DNA from: Amedibacillus dolichus DSM 3991
GTDB taxonomy: Bacteria > Bacillota_I > Bacilli_A > Erysipelotrichales > Erysipelotrichaceae
Direction of reading: 5' to 3'
Length of the DNA: 64,000 nucleotides
NCBI RefSeq assembly: GCF_000154285.1
Contig: NZ_DS483475.1
Location: 1 to 64,000, forward strand
Positions within the stretch are counted from its first letter, which is position 1; every line of letters begins with the position of its first letter. A model generated the notes under the pieces. That model did no database searches. It worked only from the letters and a program-made list of their open reading frames with translations, and was not told where the DNA came from. Shown here one piece after another: positions 19,028-26,912 of the stretch. The position numbers were made by a program, and so were the translations under genes.

Positions 19028-20014
19028 TTGAAAAAGATTATATGCTGTTTGCTTTTGCTAACCCTTCAAATACTGCCGATTAAAGCTGAAAGCTATTGTG
19101 TAATGAGCGGTGAGGATCAGCAGGTATTGGAAGAAAAGGATATGCATAAGCAACAAAGTGTTGCGAGTATTTCAAAAATCATGACAGCGATGATTGCTAT
19201 TGAAAAAGGAAATTTGCAAGATCGATGGCAATGCAGTGAGGCAATCGAAACGGTTGATGGATCGATGATCTATTTACAGAAAGACCAAATGGTTTCTTTG
19301 GAAAGTCTGCTGTATGGGCTGATGCTTAGAAGCGGAAATGATGCTGCAGTGGAGATTGCCGAACACGTTGGCGGAAATGAAGAGAATTTTGTAGCGATGA
19401 TGAATGAAAAGGCAAAAGAAATCGGAATGAGTAGAACCCTGTTTCGAAATCCGACCGGTTTAGACGAAAAAGATGGAGGAAATGTATCGACTGCCTACGA
19501 TATGGCATTGCTTATGAGCTATGCCTTGAAAAATCGTACCTTCCGTAAAATTGCCGGTACGAAGTATTACACGAGCGAATGGAATTATCGTTGGAAAAAT
19601 AAAAATAGGCTGTTGTTTTCCTATGATAAAAGCACAGCCGGGAAAACCGGTTTTACTAAGCAGGCAGGAAGAACTTTAGTAACAAGTGCCAAGAACAAGC
19701 AGTTGGAAAGCATTGTCGTAACCTTGGATATGCATGATGACTTTCGCTTTCATGAACAAGCACATCAAAGGGTAAGCGAGGAATATGAGGCATTGGTATG
19801 GTTGGATAAGGGAAGCTATCGGGTTCAAGAGAAACAATTTGCTGTGGAGCGTAAGCTTTATGTTGCACATAAAAAGGGAACAGGTGCAAATCTTCGTGTA
19901 CATTCACATATTGAACAGGGAGAGATGGTTTATGAACTACAGCATCATGAACAAAGCCTACTGTATCGCTTTCCTTTAGCAGCATCAAAGAAAACAACAG
20001 GAGAGCGATTATGA
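19028..20014 (+). CDS. dacB: Sporulation-type D-alanyl-D-alanine carboxypeptidase (DacB-like)
   Basis: This low-molecular-weight penicillin-binding protein (peptidase S11 family) trims terminal D-alanine from stem peptides. It has a signal peptide (about residues 1-20), the active-site SISK near residue 48, the SGN motif in RSGNDAAVE and the KTG motif in AGKTGFTKQAGR. It is 328 residues if started at TTG 19028, which has AGGTGAT at the right distance; ATG 19022 and GTG 19019 are alternatives. It is followed by spmA and spmB, as in the Bacillus dacB operon, so a role in cortex maturation is likely. The spmA start overlaps its end by ATGA. Confidence 0.87.
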   Translation: MKKIICCLLLLTLQILPIKAESYCVMSGEDQQVLEEKDMHKQQSVASISKIMTAMIAIEKGNLQDRWQCSEAIETVDGSMIYLQKDQMVSLESLLYGLMLRSGNDAAVEIAEHVGGNEENFVAMMNEKAKEIGMSRTLFRNPTGLDEKDGGNVSTAYDMALLMSYALKNRTFRKIAGTKYYTSEWNYRWKNKNRLLFSYDKSTAGKTGFTKQAGRTLVTSAKNKQLESIVVTLDMHDDFRFHEQAHQRVSEEYEALVWLDKGSYRVQEKQFAVERKLYVAHKKGTGANLRVHSHIEQGEMVYELQHHEQSLLYRFPLAASKKTTGERL

Positions 20015-20583
20015 ACCTGATTTGGCTGCTTCTTATTTTGCTTGCTCTTAGCTATTGTTTGGTTACAAATCAAGTGGAGGCAGTAAATACCGTATTGCTG
20101 GAAGTCGGCAAGGAAACTTTCGATTTTGTTATACCGTTATTGTGTGCAATGGCTTTTTGGAATGGAATTTTATATGTTGCGAAAGAAGCCGGCATTTTAC
20201 ATTTTTTGGGACAGATGTTTCACCCTTTTTTAAAACGCTTATTCCCGGATTTGCGAGAAGATAAAGAAACCCTGGGTTTAATTGCGACCAATATCGTTGT
20301 CAATATGGTCGGACTAGGCTCAGCAGCCACTCCGGCAGGTTTAAAGGCAATGGAAGGAATGCAAAAGCATAACCCCAATAAGGATACGGCAAGTCGCTCT
20401 ATGATTACGTTTTTAGTATTGAATACGGCGGGTGTAACCTTATTTTCAACAACCCTGATTGCCTTGCGTGCCTCCTTTCATTCGCAAAATGTTACAGGAT
20501 TTATGCCGTATGCCATATTGGCTACGACATTTGCAAGTTTGATCGGCTTACTTGTGGATCGGTGGTGGAATTATCGTAAGTAA
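20011..20583 (+). CDS. spmA: Spore maturation protein A
   Basis: SpmA is a multi-helix membrane protein required, together with SpmB, for proper core dehydration and heat resistance in Bacillus. The 190-residue protein carries a nucleoside-recognition (Gate) domain with the conserved TNIVVNMVGLGSAATPAGLKAM. The gene lies between dacB and spmB and overlaps dacB by four bases. Confidence 0.93.
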   Translation: MNLIWLLLILLALSYCLVTNQVEAVNTVLLEVGKETFDFVIPLLCAMAFWNGILYVAKEAGILHFLGQMFHPFLKRLFPDLREDKETLGLIATNIVVNMVGLGSAATPAGLKAMEGMQKHNPNKDTASRSMITFLVLNTAGVTLFSTTLIALRASFHSQNVTGFMPYAILATTFASLIGLLVDRWWNYRK

Positions 20584-20587
20584 AACA

Positions 20588-21091
20588 ATGTATATCCTTC
20601 CGCTTATCGTATTGGTCGTAGTAATAACAGCAATGCTTCGACGAGTGAATGCCTATCAAGCATTTTTACAAGGAGTACGTGATGGGGTGTTGCTTTTTTT
20701 AGATGTTTATCCGGCCTTGCTTGCGATGATGCTGGCAATATCGCTTTTAAGAGAAAGTGGATTGATGGATTTGCTATGCGGCTATATTGCACGCTATATA
20801 CAAGTTCTTCCGGCTTCTATTTGGCCGATGGTCTTTTTTCGTCCGATTTCCGGAAGTGCCTCCTTAGCAGTATTGGTAGACATATTTCAAAATGTCGGTG
20901 TCGATTCTCTTGCCGGTCAAATGGCAAGTATCATTCAAGGTTCAACGGATACAACGTTATATGTCATCACGTTGTATTTTTCCAGTGTAGGAATTAAGAA
21001 AATCAAAAATGCGCTATCCATTGGCTTAATTGCCGATGCTGCGGGGATAGGTATGGCGGTTTTGTTGGCACTTGTTTTTTTAAGCTCTTGA
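20588..21091 (+). CDS. spmB: Spore maturation protein B
   Basis: The partner of SpmA is also a Gate-domain membrane protein. Conserved segments include VNAYQAFLQGVRDG, FFRPISGSASLA and IIQGSTDTTLYVITLYFSS. A TTG at 20552 inside spmA is in frame, but the family usually starts as MYILPLIVLVVV, so the ATG at 20588 is chosen (167 residues). Its ribosome binding site is weak, which suggests coupling to spmA translation. Confidence 0.92.
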   Translation: MYILPLIVLVVVITAMLRRVNAYQAFLQGVRDGVLLFLDVYPALLAMMLAISLLRESGLMDLLCGYIARYIQVLPASIWPMVFFRPISGSASLAVLVDIFQNVGVDSLAGQMASIIQGSTDTTLYVITLYFSSVGIKKIKNALSIGLIADAAGIGMAVLLALVFLSS

Positions 21092-21099
21092 AAAAAGCT

Positions 21100-21128
21100 T
21101 TTACAAACTCTCTATCTTCATGTAAAAT
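21100..21128 (+). promoter_or_regulatory. Promoter of rluB
   Basis: TTTACA is followed after 17 nt by TAAAAT, 22 nt upstream of the rluB ATG. It would uncouple this housekeeping gene from the sporulation operon. Confidence 0.55.
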
Positions 21129-21149
21129 ACTCATGAGGAGTTGTAAAAT

Positions 21150-21884
21150 ATGGAACGATTACAAAAAGTGATGGCAGCTGCCGGAATTGCTTCTCGTAGA
21201 AAATGCGAGGAATTGATCGTGCAGGGTCGTGTCAGTGTCAATGGTCAGCTCGTAAGTGAGCTGGGATATAAAGTGAAAAAGGGAGATCAAATTGCCGTTG
21301 ATGGTAAGATGATCGAAAAGGAAGGAAAGGTCTATTATCTGATGAATAAGCCGAAGAAATCAATGTGTACCAGCAACGATGAATTCGGGCGTAAGACCGT
21401 TATTGAGCTAGTGGAAGGAACGGAGCGAATATTCACAGTAGGGCGTTTGGATTATGATACAAGTGGTGTGCTTTTATTAACCAATGACGGCGATTTTGCC
21501 AATGAGATCATTCACCCGCGTTATCATTTGCCAAAGGTTTACAATTTAACCATCAATGGTATTTTAAAGCCGGAGGATATGCGAAAACTAAAAAACGGAA
21601 TCGTTTTAGACGATGGCTATAAGACCATGCCGGCAAAATTCAAGATTACGGAAAAGGATTTGAAAAAAAATCAATGCAGCTTTGATTTAACGATTTATGA
21701 GGGGCGCAACCGACAGATTAAGCGAATGATGGAAGCACTTGGCTATGAGGTGCGAAGGCTTCATCGTAAGCAGATTGCCTTTTTAGGCTGTAGTGATTTA
21801 CGACAGGGAGAATATCGTACGCTGAAGCCTTTTGAGGTAAAAAAGCTGCGTACCTTGGCAACACAAGGCAAGCATATTGAATAA
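21150..21884 (+). CDS. rluB: 23S rRNA pseudouridine synthase RluB
   Basis: The 244-residue protein has an N-terminal S4 RNA-binding domain (1-60) and an RsuA/RluB-type pseudouridine synthase domain. The catalytic aspartate is in GRLDYDTSGVLLLTNDG near residue 100. Other motifs are YEGRNRQIKRM and LGYEVRRLHR. It converts uridine to pseudouridine in 23S rRNA. In Bacillus the same gene (ypuL/rluB) follows dacB-spmA-spmB. RsuA-like specificity cannot be entirely excluded. Confidence 0.92.
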   Translation: MERLQKVMAAAGIASRRKCEELIVQGRVSVNGQLVSELGYKVKKGDQIAVDGKMIEKEGKVYYLMNKPKKSMCTSNDEFGRKTVIELVEGTERIFTVGRLDYDTSGVLLLTNDGDFANEIIHPRYHLPKVYNLTINGILKPEDMRKLKNGIVLDDGYKTMPAKFKITEKDLKKNQCSFDLTIYEGRNRQIKRMMEALGYEVRRLHRKQIAFLGCSDLRQGEYRTLKPFEVKKLRTLATQGKHIE

Positions 21885-21886
21885 AG

Positions 21887-21908
21887 GCAGACGAGGGTCT
21901 GCTCTTTT
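21887..21908 (+). terminator. Terminator of rluB
   Basis: GCAGAC and GTCTGC form a stem around loop GAGG, followed by TCTTTT. Confidence 0.8.
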
Positions 21909-21962
21909 ATGCTTCATATTGCAGTTCCCTATAAAATGATGTATGATTATCGAGGTGATTTT

Positions 21963-22709
21963 ATGCAACAGTATTTTTATTCAAAACGTGCGCAGATCAA
22001 TGATTATATTGTTTTAAATGATGAGCAGGCACATCATGTTTCCCATGTGCTGCGAATGCGCGAAAACGATGTTGTGCGTATCGTCGATAAAGAGAATACG
22101 ATGTTTTTTGCACATCTTTTATTTGAAGGAAAAAAAGTAATAGCTCATTTGGATCAAAAAATCGAAGATCATACGCGAAATGCTGTACGTATTACATTGC
22201 TGCAGGGAATGATCAAAAAAGAAAAATGGGATTATGTATTACAGAAAAGCGCAGAGCTCGGTGTAGATTGCATCGTTCCTTTTACCAGTTCGCGAACCGT
22301 TGTAAAAGCAAAGGAGGAGCGCATGGATAAAAAGCTTTTGCGTTGGAATAAAATATTGTTGGAGGCATGTGAGCAATGCAAGCGTTCTACGCTTGTAGAT
22401 TTGAAGGAACCATGCTTGTTAAAAGATGCGGCGCGTTATAAAAGCGAATTGAATATCATCGCTTATGAAGATGCCGATGCAACAAGTGAAAAGCTGCATC
22501 GTTTATTGGCAAAGTATCCAAAGATAAGCTCTGTAACGATTGCAATCGGTTCAGAAGGAGGCTTTTCGAAAGAGGAGGTTTCTATGCTGATGGAAATGGG
22601 ATATCACAGAGTAAGTTTAGGTGCGCGTATTTTGCGAGCGGAAACAGCTGCTCTTGCGGCAATTCATGGAACGTCTTTTTATTATGATATGGCTGGTGAT
22701 AAGCAATGA
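21963..22709 (+). CDS. rsmE: 16S rRNA (uracil1498-N3)-methyltransferase RsmE
   Basis: RsmE is a SPOUT-class methyltransferase acting on U1498 of 16S rRNA. The 248-residue protein has an N-terminal PUA-like domain (EQAHHVSHVLRMRENDVV) and the C-terminal knot with the AdoMet motifs IGSEGGFSKEEV and LGARILRAETA. A frame opening at 21909 exists, but GAGGTGAT is 7 nt before the ATG at 21963. The stop overlaps the next gene by ATGA. Confidence 0.93.
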   Translation: MQQYFYSKRAQINDYIVLNDEQAHHVSHVLRMRENDVVRIVDKENTMFFAHLLFEGKKVIAHLDQKIEDHTRNAVRITLLQGMIKKEKWDYVLQKSAELGVDCIVPFTSSRTVVKAKEERMDKKLLRWNKILLEACEQCKRSTLVDLKEPCLLKDAARYKSELNIIAYEDADATSEKLHRLLAKYPKISSVTIAIGSEGGFSKEEVSMLMEMGYHRVSLGARILRAETAALAAIHGTSFYYDMAGDKQ

Positions 22710-23494
22710 AGCATTTATATGAGCTGTTGAATAAAAAATATGATAAAAAGCTGGTAGAAGATAAAGAATATCGCAAAGCATGGAAAAAAAGAAAGCAGCG
22801 CTTAGAAGCATGTGGGGTTGAAGTAAAGGATCTTGATGATGTTGCGATGCTTTATTATGAACTGGTAGCGTATTCGATTGATGTTAAAGAGCGTTTTGAA
22901 GAAGTTTTTTTCGATACCTATGTACGCATGTATGATTATTGGTATGATTTGACCTATCAAGAACGTAAGAAACAAATGAATTTGGATATTATGCGCCTAA
23001 AGCAGGAGCTGACATGTTTTGTGTGGGATACACAAGAGATCTATATGCCATGTTTTCAAGCAAAATTCAATCATTTATATACCGATGAGATTATTCTATT
23101 GGATTTGAAGCAGTATCACACCTTTATTCGCAGCTATCAAGATCAGCTTAAAGGTGATTTGTATGGCTGCTTACCATACGAGCTAGGCTGGACAAGCGCT
23201 GCTTGTATTGCGAAAGATGAACATTGCTTTGTCTTATATCATGAAAGCAACCATCGCTTTTATCGCTATACGGATAAGGGGTATGAGAAATGTCTGTCCT
23301 TACCGCTTAAGCAAAAGCTTACACAGGATTTGAAGCAAAGCTTGGCAAATGCTTTTTTACAAGATGATGAAGGTAGGTTAGGTGAAATCCTATTACAAAG
23401 TGAACTGCTATCTAAGCGCATGCAGCGAAAACTGATAAAGCTTAGAAAAAAGCAAGCGAAACGAGTAGAAAAAAAGAAACAAAAGCAGGAGTGA
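22706..23494 (+). CDS. Hypothetical protein coupled to rsmE and mtaB
   Basis: I do not recognise this 262-residue protein. It has no signal peptide or membrane helix. The N-terminus is rich in Lys, Tyr and aromatics (DYWYDLTYQERKK). The middle is a mixed alpha/beta region, and the last 40 residues form a very basic helix that may bind RNA. It overlaps rsmE by four bases and ends 4 nt before mtaB, so the three are almost certainly translated together. In Bacillus rsmE and mtaB are close neighbours without such a gene. A role linked to RNA modification or translation is only an inference from position. Confidence 0.75.
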   Translation: MKHLYELLNKKYDKKLVEDKEYRKAWKKRKQRLEACGVEVKDLDDVAMLYYELVAYSIDVKERFEEVFFDTYVRMYDYWYDLTYQERKKQMNLDIMRLKQELTCFVWDTQEIYMPCFQAKFNHLYTDEIILLDLKQYHTFIRSYQDQLKGDLYGCLPYELGWTSAACIAKDEHCFVLYHESNHRFYRYTDKGYEKCLSLPLKQKLTQDLKQSLANAFLQDDEGRLGEILLQSELLSKRMQRKLIKLRKKQAKRVEKKKQKQE

Positions 23495-23498
23495 GAAG

Positions 23499-24806
23499 AT
23501 GAAAACATTTGCGATTGCCACATTGGGCTGTAAAGTAAATACGTATGAATCACAGGGCTATGAAGCGGCTTTGCTGGAAAGAGGCTATACAGAGGTTTCT
23601 TTTAAGGAAAAAGCGGATATTTATATTATCAATACCTGTGCCGTAACCAATACCGCTGCTAGTAAATCCAGACAGAAAATACATCAGGCGCATGCTTTAA
23701 ATCCTACTGCCTGTATTGCGGTTGTTGGCTGCTATGTGCAAAGCAATCATGATCAGGTTGCTGATATTGACGGTGTGAGTATCCTAGTAGGCAGCAAGGG
23801 GAAGAGTATGCTTGTGGATCAGATTGAAGCTTATTTACAAGGACAATCAGTATGTGAGGAAAGGATTGATGCTCGCTCGATTTCTGCATTTGAAGCGTTA
23901 AAGGTTGAGCGTTTTGAGCATCAAACCAGAGCCTTTTTGAAAATACAAGATGGCTGTAATCAATTTTGCAGCTATTGTATCATACCTTACGCAAGAGGAG
24001 CAGAGCGCTCTTTAGCAGAGGATCAGGTTATTGAGAGTGCAAAACAGTTGGTAAATAATCAGCATTTGGAAATTGTTTTAACCGGTATTCATACCGGCCG
24101 CTATGGGAATGGAACGGGGCGGAATCTTTTGGATTTATTAAAGCGTTTGGTAGCCGAGGTTCCTAAGCTGCGTCGTATTCGTATTTCCTCCATTGAAATG
24201 AATGAAATAAGTGATGAGCTGATTGCGTTTATGAAGGAAGAGCCACGCATTGCCCGACACCTACATATTCCTTTGCAGGCCGCAAGCAACACGGTTTTAC
24301 AGCGTATGAGAAGGCCGTATACTGTGGAGTGGTTTATGGAACGCGTTGCTTATATACGCTCACAGATTGCGGATATTAGTATTTCCAGTGATGTAATTAC
24401 CGGTTTTCCACAAGAGAGTGAAGAAGAATTTATGGAAGGATACCGTAATATAGAAGAAATGCAGCTAAGCTTTCTGCATGTGTTTCCATATTCAAAGCGT
24501 GATTTTACTGATGCTGCGAAAATGCCGGGACACTTGGATCGCAAAACTAAGAAAGCGCGTGGAGCCAAGCTTGCACAGCTTTCCAAAGAACTATATACTT
24601 CTTATAAGCAGCGATTTATCGGACAAAAAATTTCTGTACTTTTTGAAAAAGAGGTTGAAGGAATGCTTTTTGGGCATAGTAGTGAGTATCTTGAGGTCTA
24701 TGCGAAAAAAGAAGCCGGAGCTCTTCACACCTTGTGTGATGTATTGATTAGCGAGTTGAAAGATGATGTTCTTTATGGTGTATGTGTAAAGGAGGAAACG
24801 CTATGA
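23499..24806 (+). CDS. mtaB: tRNA t6A37 methylthiotransferase MtaB
   Basis: MtaB is a radical-SAM enzyme that turns t6A at position 37 of tRNA into ms2t6A. The 435-residue protein begins with the UPF0004 domain holding three cysteines for the second 4Fe-4S cluster (TLGCKVN, NTCAVTN, VVGCYVQ). The radical-SAM CxxxCxxC follows in DGCNQFCSYCIIPYARG, with a C-terminal TRAM-like domain. The TLGCKVNTYES start is typical of MtaB rather than MiaB. It overlaps murE by ATGA. Confidence 0.94.
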   Translation: MKTFAIATLGCKVNTYESQGYEAALLERGYTEVSFKEKADIYIINTCAVTNTAASKSRQKIHQAHALNPTACIAVVGCYVQSNHDQVADIDGVSILVGSKGKSMLVDQIEAYLQGQSVCEERIDARSISAFEALKVERFEHQTRAFLKIQDGCNQFCSYCIIPYARGAERSLAEDQVIESAKQLVNNQHLEIVLTGIHTGRYGNGTGRNLLDLLKRLVAEVPKLRRIRISSIEMNEISDELIAFMKEEPRIARHLHIPLQAASNTVLQRMRRPYTVEWFMERVAYIRSQIADISISSDVITGFPQESEEEFMEGYRNIEEMQLSFLHVFPYSKRDFTDAAKMPGHLDRKTKKARGAKLAQLSKELYTSYKQRFIGQKISVLFEKEVEGMLFGHSSEYLEVYAKKEAGALHTLCDVLISELKDDVLYGVCVKEETL

Positions 24807-26263
24807 AGTTATCCGAAATGTTTGAACAGGCACCGGAAATAGAAATCGAGGGCCTTTGTCTTGACTCCCGCCAAGCTAAGCCGAATGATATTTATTTCTG
24901 TATGAGCGGCATTATGTTTGATGGTCATGATTTTGTAGAAGATGTTATTGCGAAGGGAGTGAAAGCAATCGTTCATGCAAAGCCGATTGAGCACATGCAC
25001 AAGGGAGTTGCTTATATTCAGGTAGAAAATGTAAATCGCACATTGAATCGAATTGCTTCCTTATTTTATCAGCACCCAAGTCGGTATATGAAGGTATTTG
25101 GTGTTACAGGTACGAATGGAAAAAGTACGATTACCAGTATTATTCAAGATGTTTATTCACATTTTCACCCTTGCGGTTATATCGGTACGATTGCAATTCG
25201 CTATGGTGATGTAGAACTGCCACCAAGTTTAACCACACCGGATCCGATCTTGATTCATAAATCTATGGCAGATATGCGTGCAGCGGGCATGGAGGCTTGT
25301 GCTTTAGAAGTTAGCTCTCATGGCTTAGAGCTTGGACGAGTGATGAGTGTGGATTTTGATATTGCGATTTTCTCTAACCTTACATATGATCACTTAGATT
25401 TTCATGGAACGATTGAAAATTATTTAGAGGCAAAGAAAAAGCTGTTTACCAATTTGAAATCCGATGGAGTTGCCGTTTTGAATCGTGATGATGCGTATTA
25501 TCAAGCTTTTGCGGATTGCACGAACGGACGTTTGGTTACCTATGGAATAAAGCATGATTCCGATTATCGAGCGATGGACATTCAAATCCAAACCGATGGT
25601 TCGCAATTTACGTTGCTTCATCATGAAAAAAGCTATACCATAAAAACCAATTTGGTTGCTATGTATAATATTTACAATTTGCTAGGTGCGATTGCCGGTA
25701 TGTGTGAGGCTGGTATTGCCATCGAGGATATGTTGCCGTATTTGGCAAGCATCAAACAGATTGAAGGACGCATGGAGCGAATTGATGAGGGCCAGTTATT
25801 TAATGTGATTGTCGATTTTGCACATACGCCCGATGGCTTGGAAAAGGTGTTTGAATATGCAAAGGATATTACCAAGGAGGGCCACAGTATTATTGCGGTT
25901 TTTGGTTCGGCAGGAAAGCGAGATACGAAGAAAAGAAAGGTATTCGGTGAAATTGCTTCGAAATATTGTGATAGCATCATTTTGACGGAAGATGATCCTC
26001 GTGATGAAGATGCAAGGGAAATTGCTAATGAGATTAAAGAGGGTATTAAGGATACCAAGAATATTTTTATTGAAGATCGTTACAATGCGATTCGCCAAGC
26101 GATTGAAAGTGCCGGTGCTTATGATACCGTTTTGATTTTAGGAAAAGGTGATGAGGTGTTTATGTATCGCGAGTTCGGTCGCGAGCCTTGGTTGGGAGAT
26201 CATAATGTTGCCAGAGAGTGTATTCGTCGTTATTGCTTAGATAATCACGAGGAAAATAACTAA
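24803..26263 (+). CDS. murE: UDP-N-acetylmuramoyl-tripeptide synthetase MurE
   Basis: MurE adds the third amino acid to the peptidoglycan stem peptide in the cytoplasm. The 486-residue enzyme has the three Mur-ligase domains: the UDP-binding N-terminus (GLCLDSRQAKPNDIYFCMSG), an ATPase domain with P-loop GTNGKST, and the C-terminal domain. The residues that read the incoming amino acid are DDPR (in EDDPRDEDAREI) instead of the DNPR of diaminopimelate ligases. DDPR has been described in a MurE that adds lysine (Thermotoga), so lysine, ornithine or diaminopimelate all remain possible. GGAGG is 7 nt before the ATG at 24803. Confidence 0.93.
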   Translation: MKLSEMFEQAPEIEIEGLCLDSRQAKPNDIYFCMSGIMFDGHDFVEDVIAKGVKAIVHAKPIEHMHKGVAYIQVENVNRTLNRIASLFYQHPSRYMKVFGVTGTNGKSTITSIIQDVYSHFHPCGYIGTIAIRYGDVELPPSLTTPDPILIHKSMADMRAAGMEACALEVSSHGLELGRVMSVDFDIAIFSNLTYDHLDFHGTIENYLEAKKKLFTNLKSDGVAVLNRDDAYYQAFADCTNGRLVTYGIKHDSDYRAMDIQIQTDGSQFTLLHHEKSYTIKTNLVAMYNIYNLLGAIAGMCEAGIAIEDMLPYLASIKQIEGRMERIDEGQLFNVIVDFAHTPDGLEKVFEYAKDITKEGHSIIAVFGSAGKRDTKKRKVFGEIASKYCDSIILTEDDPRDEDAREIANEIKEGIKDTKNIFIEDRYNAIRQAIESAGAYDTVLILGKGDEVFMYREFGREPWLGDHNVARECIRRYCLDNHEENN

Positions 26264-26309
26264 TTATATGTAAATTAACGCGATTTATACATAAATGATA
26301 CAAAATTTG

Positions 26310-26338
26310 TTGCATTTTCATGAACTTTTCAGTATAAT
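26310..26338 (+). promoter_or_regulatory. Strong promoter of rpsU
   Basis: TTGCAT is followed after 17 nt by a perfect TATAAT. Confidence 0.85.
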
Positions 26339-26369
26339 AAATGTGCTTGCATCAGAAGGGAGGGTCAAC

Positions 26370-26549
26370 ATGCCGAAAGTAGTACTTAAAGAAAACGAAG
26401 TTCTTGATGACGCACTACGCAGATTTAAGCGTCAGGTGTCAAGAAATGGTACCCTTGCTGAAGCTCGCAAAAGAGAGTTTTACGTAAAGCCAGGCGTTCG
26501 TCGTAAATTAAAATCAGAAGCTGCACGTAAAGCACGTCGTGGGAAATAA
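26370..26549 (+). CDS. rpsU: 30S ribosomal protein S21
   Basis: The 59-residue, highly basic protein is S21 of the small subunit ([10 protein letters not shown] start; [15 protein letters not shown]; arginine-rich tail ending RKARRGK). GGGAGG precedes the ATG. The frame is open further upstream, but that part overlaps the promoter. It has its own promoter and terminator. In Bacillus rpsU is also near the yqf-phoH cluster. Confidence 0.97.
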   Translation: MPKVVLKENEVLDDALRRFKRQVSRNGTLAEARKREFYVKPGVRRKLKSEAARKARRGK

Positions 26550-26573
26550 GAAGTCAATTTGACTTCTTTTTTT
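26550..26573 (+). terminator. Terminator of rpsU
   Basis: GAAGTCA and TGACTTC form a perfect stem with a 3-nt loop, followed by seven Ts. Confidence 0.9.
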
Positions 26574-26597
26574 ATATATTTGTGAGTATGGAATAAC

Positions 26598-26640
26598 TTT
26601 ACATAAAATTAACATTTCTTGTTCTTTTTCGTTTTATAAT
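26598..26640 (+). promoter_or_regulatory. PhoP-box-like repeat and -10 box before yqfC
   Basis: TTTACA (26598-26603) and TTAACA (26609-26614) are direct repeats 11 bp apart, which is the PhoP box arrangement of Bacilli (TTAACA-like hexamers, 5-bp spacer). A perfect TATAAT follows at 26635-26640 without a good -35. That is the usual layout of a PhoP-activated promoter. It would drive yqfC-yqfD-phoH-phoP-phoR. Confidence 0.6.
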
Positions 26641-26663
26641 AAACAAGTGAATGGAGCATGCGA

Positions 26664-26692
26664 GCATATTCAGCTATGGTAAAACGTATTCT
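26664..26692 (+). promoter_or_regulatory. Sigma-E-like promoter candidate before yqfC
   Basis: GCATATT fits the sigma-E -35 consensus exactly. After 14 nt CGTATTCT matches the -10 at five of eight positions. The Bacillus yqfC-yqfD genes are sigma-E dependent. Confidence 0.45.
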
Positions 26693-26711
26693 GTTACATA
26701 GGGGTGAAAGC

Positions 26712-26912
26712 GTGCTGTCTATTCATAACAATAAAATCCTATTGGAACATTATGAGCAGATTCTATTCATTTCTACAAATCGAGTGAAGGTAGTAACCGA
26801 TGCTGCGGAAATCGAATTTGTGGGAGAGCATATTCAGGTCTTGGCTTTAGAAAAGAATGAGCTGCTTATGGAGGGTATACTTTCTCAAGTGAGGTTTCAG
26901 CATGTTCAATAG
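26712..26912 (+). CDS. yqfC: Sporulation protein YqfC
   Basis: This small beta-rich protein matches the C-terminal two thirds of YqfC (segments KILLEHYEQILFIS, VLALEKNELLMEGILSQVRF). It is expressed in the mother cell in Bacillus; its biochemical role is unknown. The GTG at 26712 (66 residues) has AGGGG 7 nt upstream and lies after the sigma-E-like promoter. A longer frame beginning at 26658 or ATG 26676 would overlap that promoter but come nearer to the usual length. It overlaps yqfD by 11 nt. Confidence 0.75.
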   Translation: MLSIHNNKILLEHYEQILFISTNRVKVVTDAAEIEFVGEHIQVLALEKNELLMEGILSQVRFQHVQ

